A stretch of DNA of 64,000 nt from Flexithrix dorotheae DSM 6795 (GTDB lineage: Bacteria; Bacteroidota; Bacteroidia; Cytophagales; Flammeovirgaceae): assembly GCF_000379765.1 (NCBI RefSeq), contig NZ_KB903444.1, positions 62,001-126,000 of the forward strand, given 5' to 3'. The notes beneath the pieces are model-generated. The model was not told where the DNA came from and made no database searches. It was given only the letters and a program-made list of their open reading frames with translations. This document shows positions 18,061-27,259 of the stretch, piece after piece. The translations under genes were made by a program, and so were the position numbers. Numbering within the stretch: the stretch's first letter is position 1; every line of letters begins with the position of its first letter.

Positions 18061-19782
18061 ATGAAAAAGATATTAGATAATAAATTCGTTTATGGAGGAT
18101 TAATTCTGGCCGTTGGAATTTTTCTGGGCTGGATCATTTTTGGTGAATCAAAAAACTCTCCTCATCACCATAACCATGAGACTGAAATGGGGGATGGGAA
18201 GATCTGGACCTGTGCTATGCATCCACAAATCAGGAAAAATGAACCGGGGGACTGCCCCATTTGCGGGATGGATTTAATTCCTCTGGAAAGTGAAAATAGC
18301 TCAATTGATCCTATGGCAGTAAACATGTCTCCCACAGCCATGGCACTTGCGGATGTTCGAACAGGAATTGTACAAAAAGGGAATGTCATGAAGCAAATCC
18401 GGCTCAATGGAAAGGTAGAAGCTGATGAACGAAAGGTATCTACCCAGACTTCCCATATTGCCGGCAGGATAGAAAAACTTCTGGTCAATTATACCGGGGA
18501 ATATGTAAGGAAGGGTCAGGTGATTGCTTATATTTATTCTCCTGAATTGGTGCTGGCACAGAAAGAATTATTTGAAGCCCATAAAATAAAGGATGATCAA
18601 CCGGCTCTGTATGCTGCGGCAAGAGGAAAATTGAAAAACTGGAAATTGACAAATGCGCAGATTGATAAAATTATTGATTCTGGGGAACCTATTGACCATT
18701 TCCCCATCCTTTCCGATCTTAATGGGGTGGTGATTGCCAAGAAAGTCAATTTGGGGGATCATGTGATGGAAGGAAGTGCACTGTTTGAAATCGCTGATTT
18801 TTCAAGAGTTTGGGTAATGTTTGATGTGTACGAGTCCGATATTCCCTGGGTAAAAACCGGAGCCGAAATTACTTTCACGGTTCAGTCTTACCCCGGAGAT
18901 GAAATCAAGGGAAAGATAAGTTATATCGATCCGGTTATTGATCCCCAAACAAGAGTGGCAAAAGCCAGAGTAGAAATGGTAAACAAAAATCAGAAACTAA
19001 AACCAGAAATGTTTGTTTCAGGAGTGTTAGAAGCCAAATTAAAGGATTATACTGAAGCTTTGGTTGTTCCCAAAAGTGCAGTAATGTGGACGGGGAAAAG
19101 GTCGGTAGTTTATGTAAAATCCGGTCAGACCGATCGCCATAATTTTGTAATGCGAAATGTGACTTTAGGACCAGCTTTAGGGGAAGGTTTTGTGGTAGAG
19201 GAAGGATTGAATGAAGGAGAGGAAATTGTGATTAATGGTACGTTTAGTATTGATGCAGCGGCCCAATTGGCTGGAAAACCAAGTATGATGAATCCTGATG
19301 GCAGCACTGAAATGACTGGGCCTACCTCCGGGAAAATTTCTGCAGCGGCTAAAAAAAGCCTTGAACCGGTTTATCAGAGCTATTTAACCATGAAGGATGC
19401 CCTGACTAATGACGATTTCGAAAAGGCAAAATCAGCGGGAATGCAGCTAAAATCCACGTTTGAAAAAGTACCATTGGAAGCCTTTAAAGAGGAGAATTAC
19501 AAGATCTGGATGGAGCAAAGTGGTAAAATGACTAAAGCATTGGAACACCTGCATCATATTTCCACCATTGAAGACCTGAGGGTTGCTTTTTTCCAGCTTT
19601 CCAATGCTATGGTCAGTCTCACGAATACCTTTGATCCCTATCCGGAAACCCTTTACTTGCAACATTGCCCTATGGCCAACAGCGATAAAGGAGCCGACTG
19701 GTTAAGTCTGGAGGACAGTATAATTAATCCTTATTTTGGGGCAGCCATGCTGGGTTGTGGTGAAGTGAAAAAGAAGTTTTAA
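18061..19782 (+). CDS. cusB: CusB-family RND periplasmic adaptor with heavy-metal-binding and DUF3347 domains
   Basis: A 573-residue membrane-fusion protein. After an N-terminal TM anchor (residues 10-27) and a His-rich stretch (HHHNH) comes a heavy-metal-binding domain: C51-x-M53-H54 ... C65-x-x-C68-x-M70 (WTCAMHPQ, CPICGMDL). Then come the barrel-sandwich and beta-barrel domains of an HlyD-type adaptor (about 110-410). Residues about 435-573 match a DUF3347-type helical domain, ending with HCPMA and MLGCG, which contain further Cys/Met ligands. It would pick up Cu(I)/Ag(I)-type metals in the periplasm and pass them to the CusA pump. It lies about 150 bp downstream of the TolC gene in the same direction, and only 5 bp upstream of a small Cys-Cys membrane protein. 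Confidence 0.92.
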   Translation: MKKILDNKFVYGGLILAVGIFLGWIIFGESKNSPHHHNHETEMGDGKIWTCAMHPQIRKNEPGDCPICGMDLIPLESENSSIDPMAVNMSPTAMALADVRTGIVQKGNVMKQIRLNGKVEADERKVSTQTSHIAGRIEKLLVNYTGEYVRKGQVIAYIYSPELVLAQKELFEAHKIKDDQPALYAAARGKLKNWKLTNAQIDKIIDSGEPIDHFPILSDLNGVVIAKKVNLGDHVMEGSALFEIADFSRVWVMFDVYESDIPWVKTGAEITFTVQSYPGDEIKGKISYIDPVIDPQTRVAKARVEMVNKNQKLKPEMFVSGVLEAKLKDYTEALVVPKSAVMWTGKRSVVYVKSGQTDRHNFVMRNVTLGPALGEGFVVEEGLNEGEEIVINGTFSIDAAAQLAGKPSMMNPDGSTEMTGPTSGKISAAAKKSLEPVYQSYLTMKDALTNDDFEKAKSAGMQLKSTFEKVPLEAFKEENYKIWMEQSGKMTKALEHLHHISTIEDLRVAFFQLSNAMVSLTNTFDPYPETLYLQHCPMANSDKGADWLSLEDSIINPYFGAAMLGCGEVKKKF

Positions 19783-19787
19783 GCACT

Positions 19788-19916
19788 ATGAAGAAATGTT
19801 GTAAAACAGAGGAAAAACGGCCTTCCCGGTTTGGGAAATGGTTTCAGCGCATAATCTATATGCTTGTATTTCTAATTATATTTTATGGAATGATGGTTGA
19901 TATTTTTAAATTTTGA
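19788..19916 (+). CDS. Small Cys-Cys single-TM protein (42 aa)
   Basis: The ATG lies 5 bp after the stop of the CusB-like gene. The 42-residue product begins MKKCCKTEEKRPSRFGKW and continues with one hydrophobic helix (about residues 22-38, IIYMLVFLIIFYGMM). The layout is a Cys pair, a basic stretch, then a TM helix. The very short spacing, the Cys pair and the clean TM segment support a real gene co-translated with the pump. A role in metal handling or as a pump accessory is inference. No family name was recognised. Confidence 0.6.
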   Translation: MKKCCKTEEKRPSRFGKWFQRIIYMLVFLIIFYGMMVDIFKF

Positions 19917-20126
19917 TTTTTCAGCTCTGAAAAGTTCTGCATTTTCCCTTATTCTTTTGTTAGTTAGTGTGCTTCTTAAACTTAACATTAAATTCATATA
20001 GAATTTTACAGGTACGAATTGAATCTGCGTTAAAAAAATTGTGTTTTAACATGAAATTATATGATAAAAACCAGATATTCCTGTCAACATCTTTATTATT
20101 AAATTTTTCAATAACTTTATTTAAAG

Positions 20127-20162
20127 AAGGCTGTCCAGTTAGAGTTGACAGCCTTTTTTTTT
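20127..20162 (+). terminator. Strong rho-independent terminator closing the efflux operon
   Basis: AAGGCTGTC (20127-20135) pairs with GACAGCCTT (20147-20155) and is followed by a run of T. It lies between the efflux operon and the convergent TPR gene. The 210 bp before it (19917-20126) hold no credible gene. Confidence 0.85.
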
Positions 20163-20168
20163 GAATTT

Positions 20169-21554
20169 TTATTTTCTTCGTCTCAAAGTTGTACTCCCCC
20201 CAATCCAGCAGCCCACCTCAATTGATTCTCCTTCCTTATAGCCCTCTGTAAAAATTTCCTCTATACTTGGGAATTGTGCCATAGCAGCCGCCATTTTACT
20301 TTGATTGCCGGCTATCTTATACATATCATAAGCGGCCAGAAAAATTAATCTTTGGGAAACAGGTTTCATGCCTTTACAACTATTGTTGGATGTCATATAT
20401 AAATCTCCCACAAAAGTATAGGCTTCAACGGATTTACCTGGATCTAATTCTACAGCTTCAAATGCGTTACTTCTGGCTTCAGCTTTCCTTCCTACTGCAC
20501 TCAAAAGCCTGGCATTTTCTAGTAAATAGTTCGCTTTTTTTTCAGGTCTCGTTTCATTTTTCAAAGCCTTTCCATACCATTCAATTGCGGTTTCAAAGTC
20601 CTCACTTAAAGCGTATTTCTTCCCAATTGTTCTTGCCAAACCGGCCTTTGGATCAGAATGATAAACTCCTTCGGCAGCTACTAAAAACAAAGGATCATCA
20701 TAACATTCGGCTTTTATCAGATATTTAAGCGCTCTTTTACTTATCCCAATATCTTCCGGATGACTTTTTAGTTCGGTGCCAATCCGTTTATTTATCATCT
20801 CACAGTCAAACTTGATGACTTTGTTTAGGATATCATCCACTTTATTTTCAGCTTCAGTCCAGGCTTCAAGCTCTGTTGTATCGGTGGTATTTTCCTTATT
20901 AAAATCAATAATGGAGATGATCTGATCGTGATAATTTAAAACTTCCTCTTCAGATAATTTCCCGGTTTGTTTCAACAAACTAACCGTAGCCATATAGTAT
21001 TGCAGGTTAATTCGGCTGGTATTATTTCCCCTTTTTTCAATAATTTCCTGGTACAAACTAAAAAGGGTTTCGAAGTTTTCTTTTCCCCGGCTCGCCAAAA
21101 AAGGATAAGCTTTAGTGCCTTTCCGGTCAAGTACTTCAGGGTCGTTTCCAAAATATTCCAGCCTTTTGTCAAATAAATCTAAAATCTTATCCTGCAACTC
21201 AAGTTTTCTTTCTTTATCTTTTGATTGTTTGAGCAGGTAGTTGTAAATTTTATAACCATTTATATAAATAGATTCCTGTAAATAGGGAATATTTTCCAGC
21301 AGCCAGTCAAGGTTTGGTTCAGCTTCTGCCCAAAAGTCTTTTCCATAATTAAATTTATCGGAATAAAATTGAAATTTCTCTTTGCCCTCTGCTTTGTGAT
21401 CACCCCAGCAATACCCAAAATCGTCACAGTTTTTAGCATCTGGATGAGGGCTTTTTTCCAGAGCCATTAAGAGTTTCCCATCCTCCTGGGCGTAACTTTT
21501 AAAATTTAAGAAGCTATATAAAACGAAGCTTATTAAAAGGGGTAATTTTTTCAT
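20169..21554 (-). CDS. Exported TPR-repeat protein
   Basis: A 461-residue protein with a signal peptide (MKKLPLLISFVLYSFLNFKSYAQ). Helical TPR-like repeats are seen in the middle and C-terminal half, for example ALSEDFETAIEWYGKALKNE followed by NYLLENARLLSAVGRKAEARSNAFEAVELDP. The N-terminal part (CDDFGYCWGDHKAEGKEKF) has two Cys and a Trp-rich stretch. Such proteins are common and uncharacterised in Cytophagales and are likely periplasmic or outer-membrane-associated. It stands alone between the efflux-operon terminator and the sigma factor of locus 1. Confidence 0.75.
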   Translation of the reverse strand: MKKLPLLISFVLYSFLNFKSYAQEDGKLLMALEKSPHPDAKNCDDFGYCWGDHKAEGKEKFQFYSDKFNYGKDFWAEAEPNLDWLLENIPYLQESIYINGYKIYNYLLKQSKDKERKLELQDKILDLFDKRLEYFGNDPEVLDRKGTKAYPFLASRGKENFETLFSLYQEIIEKRGNNTSRINLQYYMATVSLLKQTGKLSEEEVLNYHDQIISIIDFNKENTTDTTELEAWTEAENKVDDILNKVIKFDCEMINKRIGTELKSHPEDIGISKRALKYLIKAECYDDPLFLVAAEGVYHSDPKAGLARTIGKKYALSEDFETAIEWYGKALKNETRPEKKANYLLENARLLSAVGRKAEARSNAFEAVELDPGKSVEAYTFVGDLYMTSNNSCKGMKPVSQRLIFLAAYDMYKIAGNQSKMAAAMAQFPSIEEIFTEGYKEGESIEVGCWIGGSTTLRRRK

Positions 21555-21759
21555 TGCATTTATTTTAAGATGATTAATCAGACAAGTACAATATAGGCTT
21601 GCAAGGTTTTATGGTGATGAACCAGGGATTATTAAATGGTTGTTTTTAGTTACTGAGGTGAAAAAAATGCATCCAATAATTCCGTTCTTTTTTTAACAGG
21701 ATGGTTATATCTTAACAATTTCTTAAATATCAGTAAACGCCTGATTGGTGTATAAAAAA

Positions 21760-21767
21760 TACTTTTG
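21760..21767 (+). promoter_or_regulatory. Putative -7 element of uptake locus 1 sigma gene
   Basis: TACTTTTG matches TAnnTTTG exactly, 37 bp upstream of the TTG start codon. No TTG -33 element was seen at 19-21 bp. The rest of the gap 21555-21803 shows nothing else. Confidence 0.45.
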
Positions 21768-21803
21768 TGTTCGAGCCCTCATTAAAAAAGGCTGCTACTA
21801 ACT

Positions 21804-22361
21804 TTGGAAGACTTAGAACTCATTCGGAAAATAAAAAAAGGTGATCAAAAAGCTTTTGATGTGCTGTTTTATAAGTACCATAAGCAGTTGTGTCACTTTG
21901 CTTATTATTATCTTTCTGATAAGGAATTGGTAGAGGAGATAGTTTCGGATGTATTTCTTAAAGTATGGATAAAAAAAGATGTAATTGAGATAAAAGGAAA
22001 TCTGAAATCTTACTTGTATTCCATTACCAAAAATTTGGCTATTGATCACTTAGCAAAAAACAAAATTGGTTTTTCAGAACTTACTCCTCAAAATTCTCAG
22101 GAACATCATACTAAAAATAATCCCGAAAAGGTCCTTTTATTTAAGGAATTAAATTCCAGGATAAATGGGCTGATAGGAGATCTTCCCTCCCAATGCAGAA
22201 TGGTTTTTATCCTAAACAGAAAGGATGGATTGAAATACAGGGAGATTGCAGAATTGATGAATATTTCTGTAAAAACTGTAGAAAACCATATGGGTAAAGC
22301 ACTCAAAGTTTTAAAGAATTCCCTTACTTATATCCTATTTCTGGGCTCCTTATTCCTATAA
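21804..22361 (+). CDS. ECF RNA polymerase sigma factor (locus 1)
   Basis: A 185-residue sigma-70 family ECF factor. Region 2 is visible in KGDQKAFDVLFYKYHKQLCHFAYYYL and EIVSDVFLKVWIKKD. Region 4 is visible in LPSQCRMVFILNRKDGLKYREIAELMNISVKTVENHMGKAL, the C-terminal HTH. It belongs to the Bacteroidota group paired with FecR anti-sigma factors and SusC receptors. The start is a TTG: an in-frame TAA at 21783-21785 excludes an upstream ATG, and the next in-frame start candidate would remove region 2. The FecR gene follows 143 bp downstream. Confidence 0.92.
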   Translation: MEDLELIRKIKKGDQKAFDVLFYKYHKQLCHFAYYYLSDKELVEEIVSDVFLKVWIKKDVIEIKGNLKSYLYSITKNLAIDHLAKNKIGFSELTPQNSQEHHTKNNPEKVLLFKELNSRINGLIGDLPSQCRMVFILNRKDGLKYREIAELMNISVKTVENHMGKALKVLKNSLTYILFLGSLFL

Positions 22362-22504
22362 TTAATTGATTTTCATTGAATCTTTTTATCAGACTTTTCC
22401 TTTATGATGGATATTCATTCATAATTCCGTAATTATTTCTTAACAGCACCGGGGTAGGGGTACATTAGTAATCTTCCCGTCTACTTGTAAAAATGAAGTG
22501 ATGA

Positions 22505-23536
22505 ATGGAAAATATAAACTGGCCTCTTTTAGCAAAATATTTTAATGGAGAAGCCACTGAACTGGAAAAGGCTATAATTAAAACCTGGATGAAGGATCCT
22601 GAAAAAAGGGAAATCATTGAAAGTGCTAAGGCCAATTTAGATGAGCACCTGGACCTGGAGGTAACTTTTGATTCTGATAGAATTAAAAAGTTATTGGATG
22701 ATAAAATTAAATTACACGAAAGGTTTCAATCCGGAGTAAAAAGCATTGAGAAAAAAGAGCCAAAAGCTGAAATACGCTTTATCTCTAACAAGCACTGGCT
22801 AAATTTGGCGGCTTCCGTTCTGCTTGTTTTTTCAATAGGTTTAATGGCCTACTACTTTTATTCCGGTCATTCTGCTGGGGATGAAGTTGAAATAAAGTTG
22901 GTGGAAAAAGTGAATCCTAAAGGACAACGGAGTGTAATAAAATTACCCGATGGTTCAAAAGTTTGGCTAAATGCGGTAAGTAAAATTAAAATTCCTGAAA
23001 AATTTTCCCCAACATCAAGGGAAGTATTTTTAGAGGGTGAAGCCTTTTTTGAAATTCAAAAAGATAGTGCCAGGCCATTTATTGTTCATTCGGGAGAGAT
23101 GGAAACCATGGTTTTGGGAACATCCTTTAACGTCAAGGCCTTTCCCGCTGAAAAAACTTTTGAAGTGGTGGTTGCCACTGGAAAAGTAAGTGTTTCAGGG
23201 AAATTGGAATCAAAGAAAGTTTTGCTGCTACCAAAACAGCAAAGCATTTACAATGTAGAGGATAAAACACTTTTGACCAGTGAAGTTAATTTAAAAAATT
23301 ACTTAGCCTGGAAAGATGGGATTTTATACTTCCAAAATGAAAAAATGAAAGCCATTATTCCGGAACTTGAAAAATGGTATGGAATAGAAATACAAGTAAC
23401 TAACAGTGGCATAAACGAAGAAATATTTACCGGTGAATTTCAAAACATGTCGCTGGATCAGGTGCTAAGTGGGATGGGTTTTAGCCTTGGGTTCAAACAT
23501 CGTTTTGAGAAAGATACAGTTTACTTACATATGTAA
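22505..23536 (+). CDS. FecR-family anti-sigma factor (locus 1)
   Basis: A 343-residue inner-membrane protein. A cytoplasmic N-terminal part (about 1-95) binds the sigma factor, a TM helix lies at about 100-120 (LNLAASVLLVFSIGLMAYYF), and the periplasmic FecR domain starts with KVNPKGQRSVIKLPDGSKVWLNA and FLEGEAFFEI. The C-terminal DUF4974-like domain (FTGEFQNMSLDQVLSGMGFSL) is the part thought to meet the STN domain of SusC. It would hold the upstream sigma factor inactive until the SusC receptor binds ligand. SusC starts 97 bp downstream. Confidence 0.92.
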   Translation: MENINWPLLAKYFNGEATELEKAIIKTWMKDPEKREIIESAKANLDEHLDLEVTFDSDRIKKLLDDKIKLHERFQSGVKSIEKKEPKAEIRFISNKHWLNLAASVLLVFSIGLMAYYFYSGHSAGDEVEIKLVEKVNPKGQRSVIKLPDGSKVWLNAVSKIKIPEKFSPTSREVFLEGEAFFEIQKDSARPFIVHSGEMETMVLGTSFNVKAFPAEKTFEVVVATGKVSVSGKLESKKVLLLPKQQSIYNVEDKTLLTSEVNLKNYLAWKDGILYFQNEKMKAIIPELEKWYGIEIQVTNSGINEEIFTGEFQNMSLDQVLSGMGFSLGFKHRFEKDTVYLHM

Positions 23537-23632
23537 TTTGCAATACTTACTGCTGAAAAAAGCGAAAATAACTAATAAGCGAATAACTCTCTTATGTAAT
23601 TTTATAATATAATTTGGTTTTAATGAATCATT

Positions 23633-26600
23633 ATGGATAAAAAACTTTTACTCATTTTTGAGGGTAGAATGCTATGCGCCATTCTGTCCTGTATGGTATT
23701 ACAAATATTTTTGAATTTCCAACTCAAGGCAGAGGAAAAACAGATACCAAGTATAAAGGAAGTCAGGGTCAATCTTTCTATGAAGAATGCCAGTCTGCCT
23801 GATTTTTTCACTGATATTGAGCATAAAACAGAATTCAAATTTGCTTATGGTATTGAAGTGGTGCAAAAAAATGTGGTGCTTTCCAAATCGGTAAGTGAAA
23901 AATTGCTTTACGATTTGTTGTATGAAGTGGCTGAAGAACACGGTTTGCAATTTAAGCAGATCAATAAAATGATCTTTGTAAAGCCAACTGATAACAAAGT
24001 AAAAAATGAAAGACCTATTGAAATTGACCTCACTTTTCAGGAAAGAATAATTGAAGGGAAAGTAAATGATGAAACAGGTAGTCCGCTTCCTGGAGTAAGT
24101 ATTCTAATTCAAGGGTTGGGAAAAGGGACTATCACCAATCTGGATGGGAAATTCAGATTAAGTGTGCCTTCCGGACAGAATTATCTTATTTTTTCTTATA
24201 TCGGATATCTCTCAAAAGAGGTAGAAATTGGTAATCAGGCGGAAATAAACGTAGATATGGAACTTGATGAAACCAAATTGGAAGAAGTGGTAGTAACTGC
24301 TTTAGGGATTGAAAGAAACAAGGATCAATTGGGATATGCCACTCAAAATCTGGATGGAAAAGATGTAAATGAAGCGAGAGAAACCAATTTTGTAAATTCC
24401 TTAAGCGGAAAAATTGCCGGAGTAAATGTGGTTTCAAATTCTACAGTTGGGTCCTCTTCCAGAATTACCATCAGAGGAGAATCTTCTCTTCAATTTCAAA
24501 ACAACCAGCCATTATTTGTGGTAGATGGGGTGCCGATAGGAAATGATCCGGTGCAAAATACTACCGCTGCGGATTATGGAAACAGCGCAGCAGAATTTAA
24601 TCCGGCTGATATTGAATCTATAAATGTATTGAAAGGGCCGGCTGCTTCTGCTTTGTATGGTTCAAGAGCTGCCAATGGAGTAATCGTGATCAAAACGAAA
24701 TCAGGGAAAGGAACTCCCGGAATCGGGATAAGTGTAAATTCGAGTGTCACTTTTGAGGATTTATTGGTACTCCCCAAATTTCAGAATGAATTCGGACAGG
24801 GTTCCAGTGGTTTATTTGAAGGATCTAATTTTGGCTATCAGGGAAACCTGGATTTGTACCCAAACGGAATCAGTGATGGATATGATGAAAGCTGGGGCCC
24901 AAGGTTAAACCAGGGTCCAAACAGGGCACAATTTGATTCGCCAACACTTAATGGTTATAGAGGAGGTGATGTGCATTTGAATAACAGAGGTGAAATAATT
25001 CCAACTCCCTGGGTTTCAAATCCGGATAATGTAAAAGATTTTTTTGACCAGGGAAGGACTTTATACAACAACTTTGCGGTTTCAGGTGGAAATGAGAAGG
25101 GAAATATACGATTGTCCTATACCAACCTGAACCAGAAAGGTGTGGTTCCCAATAACAACCTGATTCGAAATACTTTCACGGTGAATACCGGATATAATTT
25201 TACCAATAAATTATCTGCAAATTTTTCTGCCAGTTATATCAAAACAGAAAGTACCAACAGGCCGGATCAGGGATATGGAAGAAATACGCCAATGTATTTT
25301 ATGCTTTGGATGACCAGACAGGTGGATATAAATAACCTGAGAGATTACTGGCAACCGGGTTTGGAAGGTATTCAGCAGTATCAATACAATTATGGAGAAA
25401 ACCATAATAATCCTTTTTTCTATCAATATGAAAATACATCTGGTCAGGATAAAGATCATATGTTTGGAAATGTTTCCCTTACCTACAAAATTTTGGATAA
25501 CCTCTCCCTGAGGTTAAGGACTGCCACAGATCTATATAATGATTTTAGGCCTCAAATTCTTGCCGTGAGCACTGTAGGTGTGCCCAATGGGAGATATACG
25601 GAAGCCAAATTAAATTTCCAGGAAAGGAACTCCGATTTCCTTTTAACCTATGATTTCAATAAACGAAAAGACTGGGGATTTTCCGTTTCGATAGGAGGAA
25701 ATCAGATGCACCAGGAAAAGAGATTTGAATCTACTCAGGCGCCTGAATTACTGATTCCGGGAATCTATAATTTGGGAAATACTGCAGCTCCTTTAATCAT
25801 CAATTCCTCCAGATCTTCCAGGAGAATTAATAGTTTGTATGGTTTAGCAAGGTTTGATTTTAAAAGCAAGGTTTACCTGGATGTAACCGGAAGAAATGAT
25901 TGGTCAAGTACTTTACCTGAAGATAATAACGCTTATTTCTATCCTTCTGTAGCCTTAAGTGCTATTGTCAGTGAAATGCTTGAGCTGCCTGATTTTATTT
26001 CTCTGGTTAAATTCAGAGGAGGCTGGGCACAGGTTGGGAATGATACGGAACCCTATCAATTATACAATTCATTTGGGTACCAGAGGCCATGGGCAGAAAA
26101 TCTGGCTTTGGCGGAAAACAGTTCTCTAAAAAATCCACAGCTTAAACCTGAAATCACAACTACATATGAAGTGGGAGCAGATATCCGGTTTTTTGAAAAC
26201 AGACTTGGTTTAGATCTTACGTATTACGATATCCGGTCCAAAGATCAGATTTTACAGATTCCCCTGGCCGAATCAACTGGTTATACAGGAAGAGTAATTA
26301 ATGCCGGGGAAATTAAAAACCAGGGAGTTGAAATGGTATTGACAGCTACACCTGTGGTACTTCCTAACAGCTTCAAGTGGGATATTACTGTCAATTTTGC
26401 CAAAAATGTGAGTGAAGTTGTGGAACTGGCTGATGGAATTGATGCTGTAGTGCAATCTGCTCCGGGAGAAGAAGCCACCATTGAAGCCAGAGTAGGGGAA
26501 AGAATGGGAGCCACGTATGGGCCTGGATTTGTGAGAGTACCTGAAGGCCCATTAAAAGGTCAAATCATTATCAATTCAAATGGCTTACCAGTAAAAACAT

Positions 26601-27232
26601 CTGATGTTGGGGAAGCTCCGGTTTATTTGGGAAATTTCAATCCGGACTGGACGGGTGGAGTTTACAACAATTTTTCCTTCAAGGGTTTTTACCTGGGTAT
26701 TTTATTTGATATCCGGCAGGGAGGAAAATTCATTTCAAGATTTTACAACAAGGCGATTGGTGCAGGACAGTTGGAAGAAACTTTGGTGGGACGAGCGGCC
26801 AGGGAAGTTGGAACTGAATATGATGACCCCTATTACCTGGAAGGGGCAGCAGATATGGGAGATGGGACTTATCAGCCAAACCTCACGATATTTGACGGAA
26901 CTCATTCGGAGGGTGTTTACGGTACAAGCATCAGAAATTTCCACAAACGCTATCATGACCATAATTCAGAATCCCAATTGTTTGATGCCTCATTCGTGAA
27001 GTTGAGGGAATTAAAAATTGGATACCAGTTACCAAATACCATTATGGGTAATCTTCCCTTCAGAAACGTGTCCCTTTCAGTGGTGGGTAGAAACTTAAAA
27101 TTATGGACCGATAATCCTCATTTTGATCCTGAAACCGGAGCAACAACCGGTAATGGCTTAGTTCCCGGTTTTGAAAACATGAGCATTCCAAGTACAAGAA
27201 GTTTAGGCTTCAACTTAAGTTTCAATCTTTAA
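23633..27232 (+). CDS. SusC/RagA TonB-dependent receptor with STN domain (locus 1)
   Basis: A 1199-residue outer-membrane transporter. After the signal peptide come an STN signalling domain (about 45-120, VNLSMKNASLPDFFTDI), a carboxypeptidase-D regulatory-like domain (about 140-215, GKVNDETGSPLPGVSILIQG), the plug (VDGVPIGNDP, VLKGPAASALYGSRAANGVIVIKTK) and a C-terminal 22-strand barrel ending in SLGFNLSFNL. It imports large substrates with SusD as lid, powered by TonB/ExbBD, and the STN domain signals to FecR. The final aromatic/hydrophobic residue is typical of outer-membrane barrels. The substrate is unknown. Confidence 0.95.
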   Translation: MDKKLLLIFEGRMLCAILSCMVLQIFLNFQLKAEEKQIPSIKEVRVNLSMKNASLPDFFTDIEHKTEFKFAYGIEVVQKNVVLSKSVSEKLLYDLLYEVAEEHGLQFKQINKMIFVKPTDNKVKNERPIEIDLTFQERIIEGKVNDETGSPLPGVSILIQGLGKGTITNLDGKFRLSVPSGQNYLIFSYIGYLSKEVEIGNQAEINVDMELDETKLEEVVVTALGIERNKDQLGYATQNLDGKDVNEARETNFVNSLSGKIAGVNVVSNSTVGSSSRITIRGESSLQFQNNQPLFVVDGVPIGNDPVQNTTAADYGNSAAEFNPADIESINVLKGPAASALYGSRAANGVIVIKTKSGKGTPGIGISVNSSVTFEDLLVLPKFQNEFGQGSSGLFEGSNFGYQGNLDLYPNGISDGYDESWGPRLNQGPNRAQFDSPTLNGYRGGDVHLNNRGEIIPTPWVSNPDNVKDFFDQGRTLYNNFAVSGGNEKGNIRLSYTNLNQKGVVPNNNLIRNTFTVNTGYNFTNKLSANFSASYIKTESTNRPDQGYGRNTPMYFMLWMTRQVDINNLRDYWQPGLEGIQQYQYNYGENHNNPFFYQYENTSGQDKDHMFGNVSLTYKILDNLSLRLRTATDLYNDFRPQILAVSTVGVPNGRYTEAKLNFQERNSDFLLTYDFNKRKDWGFSVSIGGNQMHQEKRFESTQAPELLIPGIYNLGNTAAPLIINSSRSSRRINSLYGLARFDFKSKVYLDVTGRNDWSSTLPEDNNAYFYPSVALSAIVSEMLELPDFISLVKFRGGWAQVGNDTEPYQLYNSFGYQRPWAENLALAENSSLKNPQLKPEITTTYEVGADIRFFENRLGLDLTYYDIRSKDQILQIPLAESTGYTGRVINAGEIKNQGVEMVLTATPVVLPNSFKWDITVNFAKNVSEVVELADGIDAVVQSAPGEEATIEARVGERMGATYGPGFVRVPEGPLKGQIIINSNGLPVKTSDVGEAPVYLGNFNPDWTGGVYNNFSFKGFYLGILFDIRQGGKFISRFYNKAIGAGQLEETLVGRAAREVGTEYDDPYYLEGAADMGDGTYQPNLTIFDGTHSEGVYGTSIRNFHKRYHDHNSESQLFDASFVKLRELKIGYQLPNTIMGNLPFRNVSLSVVGRNLKLWTDNPHFDPETGATTGNGLVPGFENMSIPSTRSLGFNLSFNL

Positions 27233-27259
27233 TAACCAGAGCGAAAAAATTATTTTACC

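Noticed and set aside
19967-20164. A 65-codon frame after the efflux operon.
   Set aside because: It runs through the terminator stem and has no family features.
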